NCBI RefSeq assembly: GCF_947260015.1
Contig: NZ_CAMYOM010000017.1
Location: 1 to 44,251 of the forward strand
Length of the DNA: 44,251 nucleotides
Reading direction: 5' to 3'
DNA from: an uncultured Eudoraea sp.
GTDB lineage: Bacteria; Bacteroidota; Bacteroidia; Flavobacteriales; Flavobacteriaceae
The translations under genes were made by a program, and so were the position numbers. Shown piece by piece: positions 18,842 through 27,521 of the stretch (position 1 is the first letter of the stretch; each line of letters starts with the position of its first letter). The notes beneath the pieces are model-generated. The model had not been told where the DNA came from, made no database searches, and worked only from the letters and a program-made list of their open reading frames with translations.

Positions 18842-20170
18842 TTGGATCCTGACCCCCTTGGTTTATTTTTTAATTTTTTAGTAATTGATGGCACTTTCGC
18901 CTTAAAAGGTGTAATGCTATTAGTGCTTTTAATTTGTTCAGGCCTTATTTCAGGTGCTGAAGTAGCTTTTTTTGGCTTGTCCCAAACCGATTTAAATGAA
19001 ATAGAAGAAAATAAGACAGCCAGAGGGAAAATAGTGGTTAAGTTATTAGAGCGTCCAAAAAAACTTCTGGCAACAATCCTGATCTCTAATAATGCTATTA
19101 ATATTGGGATTGTCCTTTTGTTTAATTCCATAGGAGACACCATATTTTCCAAAATTAACTATCAATTATTTGGATTAATATCTGTGCGTTTTTTGTTGGA
19201 AGTTTTGGTAGCTACTTTTTTAATTTTAATGTTTGGTGAAATTCTTCCTAAGATCTACGCGAATAGAAATAGATTTGAGTTTTCACTTTTTATGGCTTAC
19301 CCTTTAAAGCTTCTTGATATACTTTTAACACCTCTTAGTTCTCCGATGCGTTCGGCAACTATATTTATGCATAACAGACTTGCAAAACAAAAATCCAGTC
19401 TAAATGTAAATCAACTTTCACAAGCACTTGAACTTACTTCAGAAGGGGACACCACGAAAGAGGAACAAAAAATTTTGCAAGGAATTGTATCCTTTGGCAA
19501 TACAGACACAAAACAGGTGATGAGACCGCGTATTGATATCTTCGCTCTTAGTGAGGACATGAAATTCACAGAAGTTTTGGAAGAAATTAAGCAGCATGGA
19601 TATTCGCGTATTCCTGTATTTTCAGAGAATATGGATAACGTTTTAGGAGTCCTATATGTTAAGGATTTACTCCCGTATATAGACAGGAAAAATTTTAATT
19701 GGTTAAAGCTAATCAGGGAGCCATATTTTGTACCTGAAAACAAAAAACTTGATGACCTCCTTTTAGAATTCCAGGATAAAAAAAACCACCTTGCAGTGGT
19801 TGTGGACGAGTATGGCGGGACTTCAGGGATTGTTACTTTAGAGGATGTAATTGAAGAAATTGTTGGTGATATCTCTGACGAATTTGACGATGAAGACTTG
19901 ATTTTCTCCAAACTGGACGACTTTACTTATATTTTTGAGGGGAAAACAACATTAAAGGACTTCTACAGGGTAGCAAAAATTGAAAATGAGGAGGACTTTG
20001 AAGCACAAAAGGGTGAATCTGAAACCATTGCGGGATTTGTGTTGGAAATAGCAGGGAGTTTTCCTAAACGCGGAGAAATTGTGACTTATATGGACTACCA
20101 GTTTTTGGTGGAGAGTCTTGATAAGAAACGATTAAAGCAAATTAAAGTTACCTTACCTAATGAATACTAA
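18842..20170 (+). CDS. gldE: Gliding motility protein GldE (CNNM/CorC-type)
   Basis: Inner-membrane protein required in Flavobacterium for gliding and type 9 secretion, together with GldD. The 442 residues hold a DUF21/CNNM membrane domain (hydrophobic segments at about 20-40, 75-100 and 115-140). A CBS pair follows (VMRPRIDIFALSEDM, then HLAVVVDEYGGTSGIVTLED), then a CorC/HlyC domain (about 355-440). Start is TTG: the MDPDPL N-terminus agrees with the family and no ATG is available. It overlaps gldD by 11 bp, as in Flavobacterium, which supports the GldE rather than generic hemolysin name. Confidence 0.92.
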   Translation: MDPDPLGLFFNFLVIDGTFALKGVMLLVLLICSGLISGAEVAFFGLSQTDLNEIEENKTARGKIVVKLLERPKKLLATILISNNAINIGIVLLFNSIGDTIFSKINYQLFGLISVRFLLEVLVATFLILMFGEILPKIYANRNRFEFSLFMAYPLKLLDILLTPLSSPMRSATIFMHNRLAKQKSSLNVNQLSQALELTSEGDTTKEEQKILQGIVSFGNTDTKQVMRPRIDIFALSEDMKFTEVLEEIKQHGYSRIPVFSENMDNVLGVLYVKDLLPYIDRKNFNWLKLIREPYFVPENKKLDDLLLEFQDKKNHLAVVVDEYGGTSGIVTLEDVIEEIVGDISDEFDDEDLIFSKLDDFTYIFEGKTTLKDFYRVAKIENEEDFEAQKGESETIAGFVLEIAGSFPKRGEIVTYMDYQFLVESLDKKRLKQIKVTLPNEY

Positions 20171-20717
20171 GTCATATTTAATTATTCTAATATTCTTCAC
20201 ATTTTTGATTTCATGTGATGATAACGTCCTTCCAAAACCAAAGGCAATGCTTCGTTTAGAATACCCAGATTCTCTTGTAGAATTGCTGGTTACAGAGAAA
20301 TTCCAATTTGAGCATAATTCTCAGGCGCAAATAAAAAAGAATAAAAACTTTGCTGTTACTTTAGATTACCCTTTGATGAAAGGGTCTATTTTTATAACCT
20401 ATAAAGAAGTGAACAGTAATTTGGAAAAGTTATTGGCAGACGCGCAAAAACTGTCCTATGAACATGTGGTAAAGGCCGATAACATTACTGAACAGCCTTT
20501 TATTAATGAAAAAGACAGAGTGTATGGTATGTACTACGAAGTATTGGGGGATGCCGCATCACAGGCACAATTTTATGTAACAGACAGTACTCAACATTTT
20601 GTAACAGGTTCACTTTATTTCAGAGCGAAACCCAATTATGATTCTATTTATCCAGCTGCCATTTATTTACAAAAAGATATAAGGACAATTATGGAATCTC
20701 TTCGTTGGAAAGAATAA
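20160..20717 (+). CDS. gldD: Gliding motility lipoprotein GldD
   Basis: A 185-residue lipoprotein with lipobox F-L-I-S-C and predicted lipidated C19. GldD is needed for gliding motility and the type 9 secretion system in Flavobacterium johnsoniae; its molecular role is not well defined. The blocks PKPKAMLRLEYP just after the lipid anchor and HFVTGSLYFRAKPNYDSIYP near the end are GldD-like, and the 11-bp overlap with gldE confirms the assignment. Confidence 0.92.
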   Translation: MNTKSYLIILIFFTFLISCDDNVLPKPKAMLRLEYPDSLVELLVTEKFQFEHNSQAQIKKNKNFAVTLDYPLMKGSIFITYKEVNSNLEKLLADAQKLSYEHVVKADNITEQPFINEKDRVYGMYYEVLGDAASQAQFYVTDSTQHFVTGSLYFRAKPNYDSIYPAAIYLQKDIRTIMESLRWKE

Positions 20718-20757
20718 ATTAAGCCTATAGTTCTGCCATTGAAAAGACTTGTAATCT

Positions 20758-21693
20758 ATGTACAAAAAACAACTTCTCGACTGCCATATTAGGATAAAAC
20801 CATATATACATCGCACACCGGTATTAACTTCCCGTTTATTGAATGACCTTTCCGGAGCTGAATTGTACTTTAAATGTGAGAACTTTCAAAAAATGGGTGC
20901 CTATAAAATGCGTGGCGCCACCAACGCCATATTGTTATTATCAGATAAAGAAAGGGCCAATGGTGTTGTTACACATTCATCAGGGAATTTTGCCCAAGCA
21001 CTTTCACTAGCAGCTCAGAGCCTTAACGTTAAGGCATATATCGTAATGCCATCAAATGCGCCTGAGGTTAAAAAAGTAGCTGTAAGTCAATACGGCGGTA
21101 ATATTATAGAATGTGCCCCAACAATAGAGTCTCGTTCGTCTGCAGCGAACAAGATAGCCAGCGAAAAGGGGGCGACTTTTATCCACCCTTCAAACGATAT
21201 GAATGTTATAATTGGGCAAGGGACTGCAGCCATGGAGCTATTGGAAGACTTTCCCGGATTGGATTACATATTTGCTCCTATTGGTGGAGGGGGATTGATA
21301 GCAGGTACGGCTTTGGCAGCAGATTATTTTGGGGATATTTGCAAAGTTGTTGGTGGAGAACCTTATGAGGCAGATGATGCTTACCGTTCCTTTCATAGCG
21401 GTGAGATTGAATCAAATCGTACCACAAACACTATTGCAGATGGTTTAAAAACAGTATTGGGAGACAAAACCTTTCCAATAATTAAAAAATACGTACACGA
21501 TATTATACGTGTCACTGAAGATGAAATAGTTATTGCAATGCGCTTAATCTGGGAACGTTTAAAGATCATAGTGGAACCTTCCAGTGCTGTTGCACTTGCA
21601 GCTTTGATTCGAGAAAAGGATAACTATCACGGGCAGCGAATAGGGATTATTATTTCAGGGGGCAATGTAGATTTGAATAATTTGCCTTTTTAA
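20758..21693 (+). CDS. Threonine/serine dehydratase-like PLP enzyme
   Basis: Fold-type II PLP enzyme, 311 residues. The Schiff-base lysine is K50 in GAYKMRGATNA, the phosphate-binding serine loop is SSGNFAQA, and the glycine loop is GGGGLIAG. The C-terminus ends SGGNVDL, as in threonine ammonia-lyases and serine racemases. It lacks the C-terminal ACT/regulatory domain of biosynthetic IlvA (about 500 residues), so it is the short catabolic or racemase-like type. Threonine, serine or a hydroxylated aspartate could be the substrate; sequence alone does not decide. It follows gldD by 40 bp without an obvious terminator. Confidence 0.88.
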   Translation: MYKKQLLDCHIRIKPYIHRTPVLTSRLLNDLSGAELYFKCENFQKMGAYKMRGATNAILLLSDKERANGVVTHSSGNFAQALSLAAQSLNVKAYIVMPSNAPEVKKVAVSQYGGNIIECAPTIESRSSAANKIASEKGATFIHPSNDMNVIIGQGTAAMELLEDFPGLDYIFAPIGGGGLIAGTALAADYFGDICKVVGGEPYEADDAYRSFHSGEIESNRTTNTIADGLKTVLGDKTFPIIKKYVHDIIRVTEDEIVIAMRLIWERLKIIVEPSSAVALAALIREKDNYHGQRIGIIISGGNVDLNNLPF

Positions 21694-21696
21694 GGC

Positions 21697-22116
21697 CTAT
21701 TCCAATAATTCTTCTGCATTTTCAATACTGCTGTTGATTTGTAGCTTTAATGCTTTAACCTTCTCTTCTTCCTCATTTAACCACTCTTGTTTTTGTTCGG
21801 TAAGTGCAGCGCCATTGAGGATTTCATCTGAAGTGAAACGATCTCCAAAACCTTTCATCCAATCCATCATAGATTTATGAGCTGTCTGTAAATCTTTCAT
21901 GGCCTTCTCATATTCAATCCCGGTTTCTGTGGAGTCTACTTTTGGTTTAAGTTCTGAAACAAGCTTACCAATTGTCCCCATTTTGGGCATCACTTCGTCA
22001 TGGATTGCCATAACTTCTTTCATTTGTGAAGGGGTTTCAGATTTCTTTTCTTCTTCCTTACACGATAAAAATAAGACCAATGTTAGAGCGGTAAAAAATG
22101 TATATTTTATTTTCAT
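21697..22116 (-). CDS. Small helical lipoprotein, function unknown
   Basis: A 139-residue protein with a lipoprotein signal (lipobox L-F-L-S-C at about residues 15-19). The mature part is short and highly charged, predicted all-helical: KEEEKKSETPS linker, then helices with heptad-like spacing to LKLQINSSIENAEELLE. Similar Bacteroidota proteins carry the uninformative label 'viral A-type inclusion protein'. It converges with the dehydratase gene, the stops being 3 bp apart. Confidence 0.75.
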   Translation of the reverse strand: MKIKYTFFTALTLVLFLSCKEEEKKSETPSQMKEVMAIHDEVMPKMGTIGKLVSELKPKVDSTETGIEYEKAMKDLQTAHKSMMDWMKGFGDRFTSDEILNGAALTEQKQEWLNEEEEKVKALKLQINSSIENAEELLE

Positions 22117-22187
22117 AATAGCCGGTTTTTAAGACTGTAAAATTAAGAAAAACTAAGGCCTTATTCCATCAAAAAATAATACAAGTT

Positions 22188-22457
22188 GAAAAATTTCTGA
22201 ATTCACCGGTATATATAGTGGTCTTATATGTGCTTGGAACCTCTATTGCCAAGGTGCTGTTTAATGAACTAATCCACATATCATCCCCTGTTTTTTGGGT
22301 TTTGGCCAACTATTTATTACCCGTAACAGGTGTTTTTCGGGGTCGGTTGTATGGGAAAAACTTTGTATTACAACAGTTCCTCGCTGCTTGCATACTAATA
22401 TTTGGCGTGTACTTAGTTAACAGAAAAAAAAACAAAATAAAATCTATTTTTGTGTAA
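22188..22457 (+). pseudogene. Remnant of an EamA/DMT-family transporter (C-terminal end only)
   Basis: One frame here reads VVLYVLGTSIAKVLFNELI, then HISSPVFWVLANYLLPVTGV and the ending QQFLAACILIFGVYLVNRKK. This is the pattern of the last two or three transmembrane helices of EamA permeases (LFN-LI-SSP-F-YL-P-G, then GVYL-NRKK). Only about 75-85 of the usual 290-300 residues are left. The diagnostic W-G-x-L-x-G-E is changed to R-G-R-L-Y-G-K. No upstream half is found in the 100 bp before the next gene. It is most simply a decaying gene; the left limit is approximate. Confidence 0.65.
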
Positions 22458-22518
22458 CATTGGCATCAAAGTATACTCTTTGGTACAAAGTAGGTATTAA
22501 CTATAAAAATTACACATC

Positions 22519-23271
22519 ATGCAAAGAATAATTAAGACAGGAGTGTTAGTTGCACTCATTTTTACAGGATTACCACAATTATTTGGTCAATCTGCGACCA
22601 TTGCCATAGAGCCTTTTACCAAAGTTATTATCAGTCCGCACATAGAAGTTAATTTACAGGAAGGGGATCAGGAGAATGTGGTTCTTGAGAATGCAGAAGT
22701 GCCTCGGGAGAAAATTAATGTTGAAGTGGTAAACGGTACCTTACGTATATATTTGGACGATGCCAAGATGTATACCAAGAGCAAAAAAGTAAAAGATGAG
22801 GAATGGTCGGGAAGGCAAGACATTTACAACGGTACAATGGTTACAGCAAATATTACCTATAAAAAACTAGAAAATTTATCTGTGAGGGGTGAAGAGACTA
22901 TAAGATGCAGCAGCCGGATTGAGCAAAACGACTTACAATTAACAATTTATGGGGAATCAAAAGTTTATTTAAATGAGGTCTCATTACAAAAGTTTTCTGT
23001 CGCCATATATGGCGAAAGCTATCTGGAAGTTGAAAGTGGTTCAGTCAATCACCAAAAATATAAAGCCTATGGTGAAAGTGAGGTAAATACACTCAAGATG
23101 GATAATTCATCCACTAAAATTACCGCCTATGGTGAAAGTGAATTTAAGGTAAATGTTTCAGACAAATTGAAAGTAACATGCTATGGGGAAACTGAAATAG
23201 AATATAAAGGAAATGCGGAAGTAGATACAGGTATTGTTATAGGTGAGGCGTCCATTCGAAAAATTGGTTAG
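22519..23271 (+). CDS. DUF2807 (head GIN domain) secreted protein
   Basis: A 250-residue exported protein: signal peptide to about residue 24 (ends QLFGQ), then a DUF2807-type beta-helix. The motif Y-G-E-S/T occurs at residues 144, 164, 184, 204 and 222, that is, with an almost exact 20-residue period, as expected for one turn of a right-handed parallel beta-helix. DUF2807 proteins are annotated as putative autotransporter adhesin heads, but their function in Bacteroidota is not established. It is a single gene with a strong terminator after it. Confidence 0.88.
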   Translation: MQRIIKTGVLVALIFTGLPQLFGQSATIAIEPFTKVIISPHIEVNLQEGDQENVVLENAEVPREKINVEVVNGTLRIYLDDAKMYTKSKKVKDEEWSGRQDIYNGTMVTANITYKKLENLSVRGEETIRCSSRIEQNDLQLTIYGESKVYLNEVSLQKFSVAIYGESYLEVESGSVNHQKYKAYGESEVNTLKMDNSSTKITAYGESEFKVNVSDKLKVTCYGETEIEYKGNAEVDTGIVIGEASIRKIG

Positions 23272-23304
23272 TACTTAACTTCAATTACAATTCAATTAAT
23301 ATAG

Positions 23305-23340
23305 AGAGGACCCGCCATTTAGCGGGTCCTCTTTTCTTTT
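23305..23340 (+). terminator. Terminator of the DUF2807 gene
   Basis: A GC-rich 10-bp stem (GAGGACCCGC paired with GCGGGTCCTC) with a 6-base loop is followed by TTTTCTTTT. It is the strongest hairpin in the window and faces the convergent M16 gene. Confidence 0.93.
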
Positions 23341-23360
23341 ATGGATATCCTTAGGAGTGA

Positions 23361-25439
23361 TTATTCAAAATCTTCCGCGGTTACTTCTACATTAATAACT
23401 GCCTCAAGTAATTTGGTCTCTATCATTTGTGGTCCCATAGAACCCACTTTAAGCGAAGGAAATTTTATTCCATCCACTTCCTGATAGTCTTTATAATTAA
23501 CCTCCTGGTTCTGGGTTTGCCCATTCATAGTGATTACCGTGGTCTCCTTTACCTTTAATCCAGATTCGACATCATAAAAATAGGTAGCCTGAACAATTTC
23601 TCCGGGAACTTCTATTTTGTAGGCGGTTTTACCATCTACATCTTCCGTGCCTGTAAGTTTTGCTTTTGTACTTAAAGCGATTCCCTGTTCAGGAAAAATT
23701 CCAATAGCAGCTTTCATATCCTGCTGCATTTCCGGGGGTAAAGGAACTTTGTTGCCACCCTGTTTCATAAATAATTCATCTCCTTTTGCAATAACACCCA
23801 TCATTGGGGCATCATTCATAAAGGTAGTTTGTACATATTTGTCGGCAGTTCTTTTTTCCTCAGTTTTAATAATTGATCCCATAGCAGATCCTTCGTAAAC
23901 CAGTTTTAAGGATTGAATCTTCTCCACTTCAGCTTTTCCCCCGATCGCCTCAAAATACGAGTCTAAGACAGTCTGTACATTAACTCCTTCGGGTAAAGCA
24001 ATATCATAATTTGGTTTTTCTACAGCTTTGGCGTACTTATCATAATACTTCACAGGAACCATTCTGCCATTAAAAGGAACTTTTTCGAGATTTTCCAAAA
24101 CTTCACTTCCTTTTCCTGCAACGACAACCCTTGCATTGTTTATATGGAAGTATTTCTGAGCAGCTTTCTGCACGTCTTCAACGGTAATTGCATTTATACG
24201 TTCTAAATAGGTCTTATAAAAATCTTTGGGTAAGCCTTCTGTTTCAATATTTAATGCATAACGGGCTATAGTGGAAGGCTGCTCTAAAGCCATAACAAAA
24301 TTCCCTACATATAGTGCTTTTGCGTCCTTTAGTTCTTTTTCAGTAACAGGCTCTTTAGTTATTCTGTCTACTTCTTTTAAGATTTCCACCACAGAACTAT
24401 CCGTTACGGAGTTACGAACACTGGTTCCTGCCCTGAACCTTGATGGAGCGTATTTATCATTACCGACACTTGAGTAAGCACTATAGGTATAAGCTTTATC
24501 TGATCTGAGATTTTGAAAAATACGAGCTTGAGGTCCGCCGCCTAATATGCGATTGGCCATTAATGCTGCAAGATAGTCCTCGCTATTCATTTTTAGATTT
24601 ACCAGGTTTTCAACAGTAATTTCGGATTGTACTGCATTTGGAACATCTACAAAGTTTATCTGGGTATATTGGACATCCAAAGGTTCTGAGTATCCTAGTG
24701 AAGGGGGTGACGCCTTAACCCAATCATCAAAATTTTTGGTCACTAATTCTTTTACCTCAGTAAATTTTACATCGCCGATCACTACCAGATAAGCATTGGC
24801 AGGAACAAATAATTCCTGATAAAACCTTTCCACATCTGCGAGCTTAACATTATTTACGGTCTCTTCAGTAATAAACTCACCATAAGGATGATTTGTACCA
24901 TAAGCTAACGCAAGTTGTACCCTGCTTGCAATTGCCGGCACATTTTTTTCTTCTGTCTTTAAACCCGTGATAAGTCTATCTCTTTCCTTATCAAAATCTT
25001 CCTGGGTAAAATTGGGGTTAATAGCGGCATCTGCCATTAGCTCTAAGATTCTGGAAAAATATTTGGACAACCCACTTGCAAAGGCACTTTGAGAACCAAA
25101 ATTTATCGTTGCTCCAAGAAAATCAACCTCTTCATTAAAATCATCTTTAGAAATTGATGTGGACCCATTTCCTAATAAACTTGATGTGAGACTTGAAACT
25201 CCTGCCTTTTGTCCTTCGGCAATTGGGGGGTTGTCAATAGTGAGTTGCATAGAAACCCTTGGCAATTTATGATTCTCTACTACCAAAACTTTAAGTCCGT
25301 TCGTGAGTTCGAAACGTTGAGGATCTTCCAGTTTAATTTCAGGTGCCGGACCTGGTTTAGGAATTACAGTCCTGTCTACTTGTGCCTGTATAGTCATGGT
25401 CATAAAAACCAAACCAAATATTGTATATAATTTTTTCAT
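23361..25439 (-). CDS. Non-catalytic M16 peptidase-like subunit with an extra C-terminal domain
   Basis: A 692-residue exported protein (signal peptide ending about IQAQ). Residues 50-470 have the M16 fold, but the zinc motif HxxEH is absent: the position after EGQKAG reads VSSLTSSLLGNG. The R/Y substrate pair region (RSDKAYTYSAYSSVG) is kept. It should therefore be the non-catalytic partner of the M16 peptidase upstream. From about residue 490 (VLDSYFEAIGGKAEVEKIQS) a further domain of roughly 200 residues resembles LolA-type periplasmic lipoprotein-carrier folds. The start at 25439 lies 5 bp after the stop of the upstream gene; an earlier TTG would overlap it. Confidence 0.85.
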   Translation of the reverse strand: MKKLYTIFGLVFMTMTIQAQVDRTVIPKPGPAPEIKLEDPQRFELTNGLKVLVVENHKLPRVSMQLTIDNPPIAEGQKAGVSSLTSSLLGNGSTSISKDDFNEEVDFLGATINFGSQSAFASGLSKYFSRILELMADAAINPNFTQEDFDKERDRLITGLKTEEKNVPAIASRVQLALAYGTNHPYGEFITEETVNNVKLADVERFYQELFVPANAYLVVIGDVKFTEVKELVTKNFDDWVKASPPSLGYSEPLDVQYTQINFVDVPNAVQSEITVENLVNLKMNSEDYLAALMANRILGGGPQARIFQNLRSDKAYTYSAYSSVGNDKYAPSRFRAGTSVRNSVTDSSVVEILKEVDRITKEPVTEKELKDAKALYVGNFVMALEQPSTIARYALNIETEGLPKDFYKTYLERINAITVEDVQKAAQKYFHINNARVVVAGKGSEVLENLEKVPFNGRMVPVKYYDKYAKAVEKPNYDIALPEGVNVQTVLDSYFEAIGGKAEVEKIQSLKLVYEGSAMGSIIKTEEKRTADKYVQTTFMNDAPMMGVIAKGDELFMKQGGNKVPLPPEMQQDMKAAIGIFPEQGIALSTKAKLTGTEDVDGKTAYKIEVPGEIVQATYFYDVESGLKVKETTVITMNGQTQNQEVNYKDYQEVDGIKFPSLKVGSMGPQMIETKLLEAVINVEVTAEDFE

Positions 25440-25443
25440 TTTC

Positions 25444-26769
25444 TTAGTTATCAATTTTTTCTTCTGGCAGGTAATAAATGATTACCCTTTGATTAGGTTT
25501 TAAGTATTTCTCAGCGACTTCATTGATTTCCTGCCGCGTAATTGAACGATAAATGTCAATTTCTTTGTTTATTAATTCAGTATCTCCATACAACATATAA
25601 TATCTAGCCAAAGAATTTGCGATACCTTGTACACTGGAATTAGAGTTTACAAAATTATTCTCGAATTTATTTTGCAGTTTTTGAAAGTCATTTTCAGAGA
25701 TAATTTCTTCGCGTACCTTAGCAATTTCTTCTTCCATTTCAGTGACCAATACTTTGGGACTAGTTTCTCCAACAGGAAGTGCATAAACTAAATACATCCC
25801 GTAATCCTCTTGTGGAATTTTAAGAGCACCTACCTGTAAAGCTTGTTTTTGCTCATCAACTAGTTTTTTGTACAATTTGGAACTTTTACCATCACTGAGG
25901 TAGGTTGAGATCATGTCCAGAACATAAGCATCCCTTTGTGTAAATCCCGGAGTGCGATAAGCAATAAGTGATGCCGGTATTTGTATATTAGGATCATAGG
26001 CCTGGGTTTGCACTTCTTTTACAATAGGTTCTTCTTTTGGATAATCCCTGACTATTGTTTCTCCTTTCGGTATATCCGCAAAATAATCCCTGATCATCTT
26101 TTTTGTTTCAGCTATTTCAATATCGCCAGCTACAACCAGGACTGCATTATTAGGGGCATAGTACTTTTTATGATATGCAATTACGTCTTCTAGGGTAGCC
26201 GCATCCAAATCTTCCATATAACCAATATTTGGATCCTTATAAGGATGAACACTAAAAAGGCTTTTTCCTAAGACGGGAAGTAATTGTCCATAAGGAGAAT
26301 TGTCATACCTAAGCCTCTTTTCTTCTTTTACTACTTCTTGTTGAGTATCTACGCCTGTTTGATCAATAATAGGATGAAGCATGCGCTCAGATTCCATCCA
26401 TAAACCTAATTTTAAACTATTTGATGGAAATACTTCATAGTAATAAGTTCTGTCCTGAGAAGTATTGGCATTATTCTGGCCTCCATTGGCACGAACAATT
26501 TTAAATCCATCTCCCCGTTTCATATTTTTTGTGCCTTCAGTCGTTAGTAGATGTTCAAATAAATGTGCAAATCCAGTACGGCCTTCAGTTCGGTCCTTAC
26601 CTCCAACATGGTACATCACAGATGTGGTCACCACTGGCGCAGTATTATCCTGATGAAGAATAACATGAAGCCCGTTATCCAGGTTGTACTCTTCATAAAT
26701 TACTTTCTGCGCACTAATTGTCATAAAAGCCAGGAGTGCTAACAGTGCTGTGTAAAATTTTCTTTTCAT
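25444..26769 (-). CDS. Secreted M16 family zinc peptidase (catalytic subunit)
   Basis: A 441-residue peptidase with a signal peptide (cleavage after about ISAQ). The inverted zinc motif H69-L-F-E72-H73 lies in GFAHLFEHLL, and the downstream glutamate is in VVKEEKRLRYDN. RTYYYEVFPSNSL and the second M16 domain follow. Predicted periplasmic or outer-membrane-facing endopeptidase that works with the non-catalytic subunit 4 bp downstream, comparable in layout to mitochondrial processing peptidase alpha/beta. Its substrate is unknown. Confidence 0.93.
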   Translation of the reverse strand: MKRKFYTALLALLAFMTISAQKVIYEEYNLDNGLHVILHQDNTAPVVTTSVMYHVGGKDRTEGRTGFAHLFEHLLTTEGTKNMKRGDGFKIVRANGGQNNANTSQDRTYYYEVFPSNSLKLGLWMESERMLHPIIDQTGVDTQQEVVKEEKRLRYDNSPYGQLLPVLGKSLFSVHPYKDPNIGYMEDLDAATLEDVIAYHKKYYAPNNAVLVVAGDIEIAETKKMIRDYFADIPKGETIVRDYPKEEPIVKEVQTQAYDPNIQIPASLIAYRTPGFTQRDAYVLDMISTYLSDGKSSKLYKKLVDEQKQALQVGALKIPQEDYGMYLVYALPVGETSPKVLVTEMEEEIAKVREEIISENDFQKLQNKFENNFVNSNSSVQGIANSLARYYMLYGDTELINKEIDIYRSITRQEINEVAEKYLKPNQRVIIYYLPEEKIDN

Positions 26770-26885
26770 AAATTTTAAATTAACGGATTGGTTTATACTT
26801 GTTTTTACAGGCTTTTAAAGAGTTGCTAATATAATTTTTTTGGGTTTATGAGAAAGAAAACTCTTCTTCTTTAACAAGAATTTAT

Positions 26886-26907
26886 ATGATAATTGCGCAA
26901 TTATCAT
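26886..26907. promoter_or_regulatory. Perfect 22-bp palindrome, probable operator
   Basis: Half-site ATGATAATTGC is followed directly by its exact reverse complement, with no spacer. It lies in the 172-bp region between the divergent M16 operon and the DUF4199 gene, 35 bp before the latter. With no loop and no T run it looks like a binding site for a dimeric protein, not a terminator. Confidence 0.55.
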
Positions 26908-26941
26908 TATTTTAAAGGAGACAAGAAGAAAAACAAAAAAA

Positions 26942-27397
26942 ATGAAACGAATTGCGCTCCCTGTACGCTTTGGTATTGCGACAAGTGGCTGTCTTATTGC
27001 ATATTTTTTGATTTTATCGCTTTTTGGTTTACATACCAACGTGTTTTTTAGTCTTTTTAATGGCGTGATTACGGGTTTCGGAATATATGAAGCCATAAAA
27101 TATTTTAGACTTCAGGAAAAACACAACTTCAACTATGGAGTAGGCTTTAAAGCAGGAATGGTAACTGGTGTCGTGGCAACGTTGATTTTTACTTTCTTTT
27201 TTGCTTTATACTCTACTGAGATCAATACAGGCTTTTTAAAAGAACTTTCAACCAGTTGGTTTAATAATTTCAAAAACTTTGAAGGGATCGTATTCTTCAC
27301 AGTTGCAATTATGGGATTTGCAACTACGCTGGTACTGACACTTACTTTTATGCAGCTGTTTAAAACTCCAAAGAAGCTCGAGAAAAAATCTGTTTAG
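26942..27397 (+). CDS. DUF4199 family membrane protein
   Basis: A 151-residue integral membrane protein with four predicted transmembrane helices (about residues 10-32, 34-54, 70-95 and 118-142). The layout and the FNYGVGFKAGMVTGVVATLI block match DUF4199, a Bacteroidota family of unknown function. Start ATG at 26942 follows an A-rich stretch. It lies between the 22-bp palindrome and the rplU promoter. Confidence 0.82.
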   Translation: MKRIALPVRFGIATSGCLIAYFLILSLFGLHTNVFFSLFNGVITGFGIYEAIKYFRLQEKHNFNYGVGFKAGMVTGVVATLIFTFFFALYSTEINTGFLKELSTSWFNNFKNFEGIVFFTVAIMGFATTLVLTLTFMQLFKTPKKLEKKSV

Positions 27398-27432
27398 AAT
27401 AAAAAAACTCTTGTGATTTCCCAATTTAGCAG

Positions 27433-27440
27433 TATATTTG
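27433..27440 (+). promoter_or_regulatory. Promoter -7 element of rplU-rpmA
   Basis: TATATTTG is an exact TAnnTTTG match, with TTG 16 bp upstream (27414-27416). It predicts a leader of about 77 nt for the ribosomal protein operon. Confidence 0.65.
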
Positions 27441-27521
27441 CACCCGCCTTTAGAGCGCCTTTGGTATTTAATATGCTAAAAAGCTCATTTAAAGGGAAAT
27501 AAAAATATTTAATATTAAGCT

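Noticed and set aside
18842-20170. Reading the CNNM/CBS protein as a hemolysin or magnesium transporter
   Set aside because: The neighbours ssb and gldD, with the 11-bp overlap, identify it as GldE.
22478-22490. Short dyad CTTTG-GTA-CAAAG before the DUF2807 gene
   Set aside because: Only 5 bp per arm; such dyads are expected by chance in AT-rich DNA, and the nearby TA-3 bases-TTTG misses the promoter spacing.
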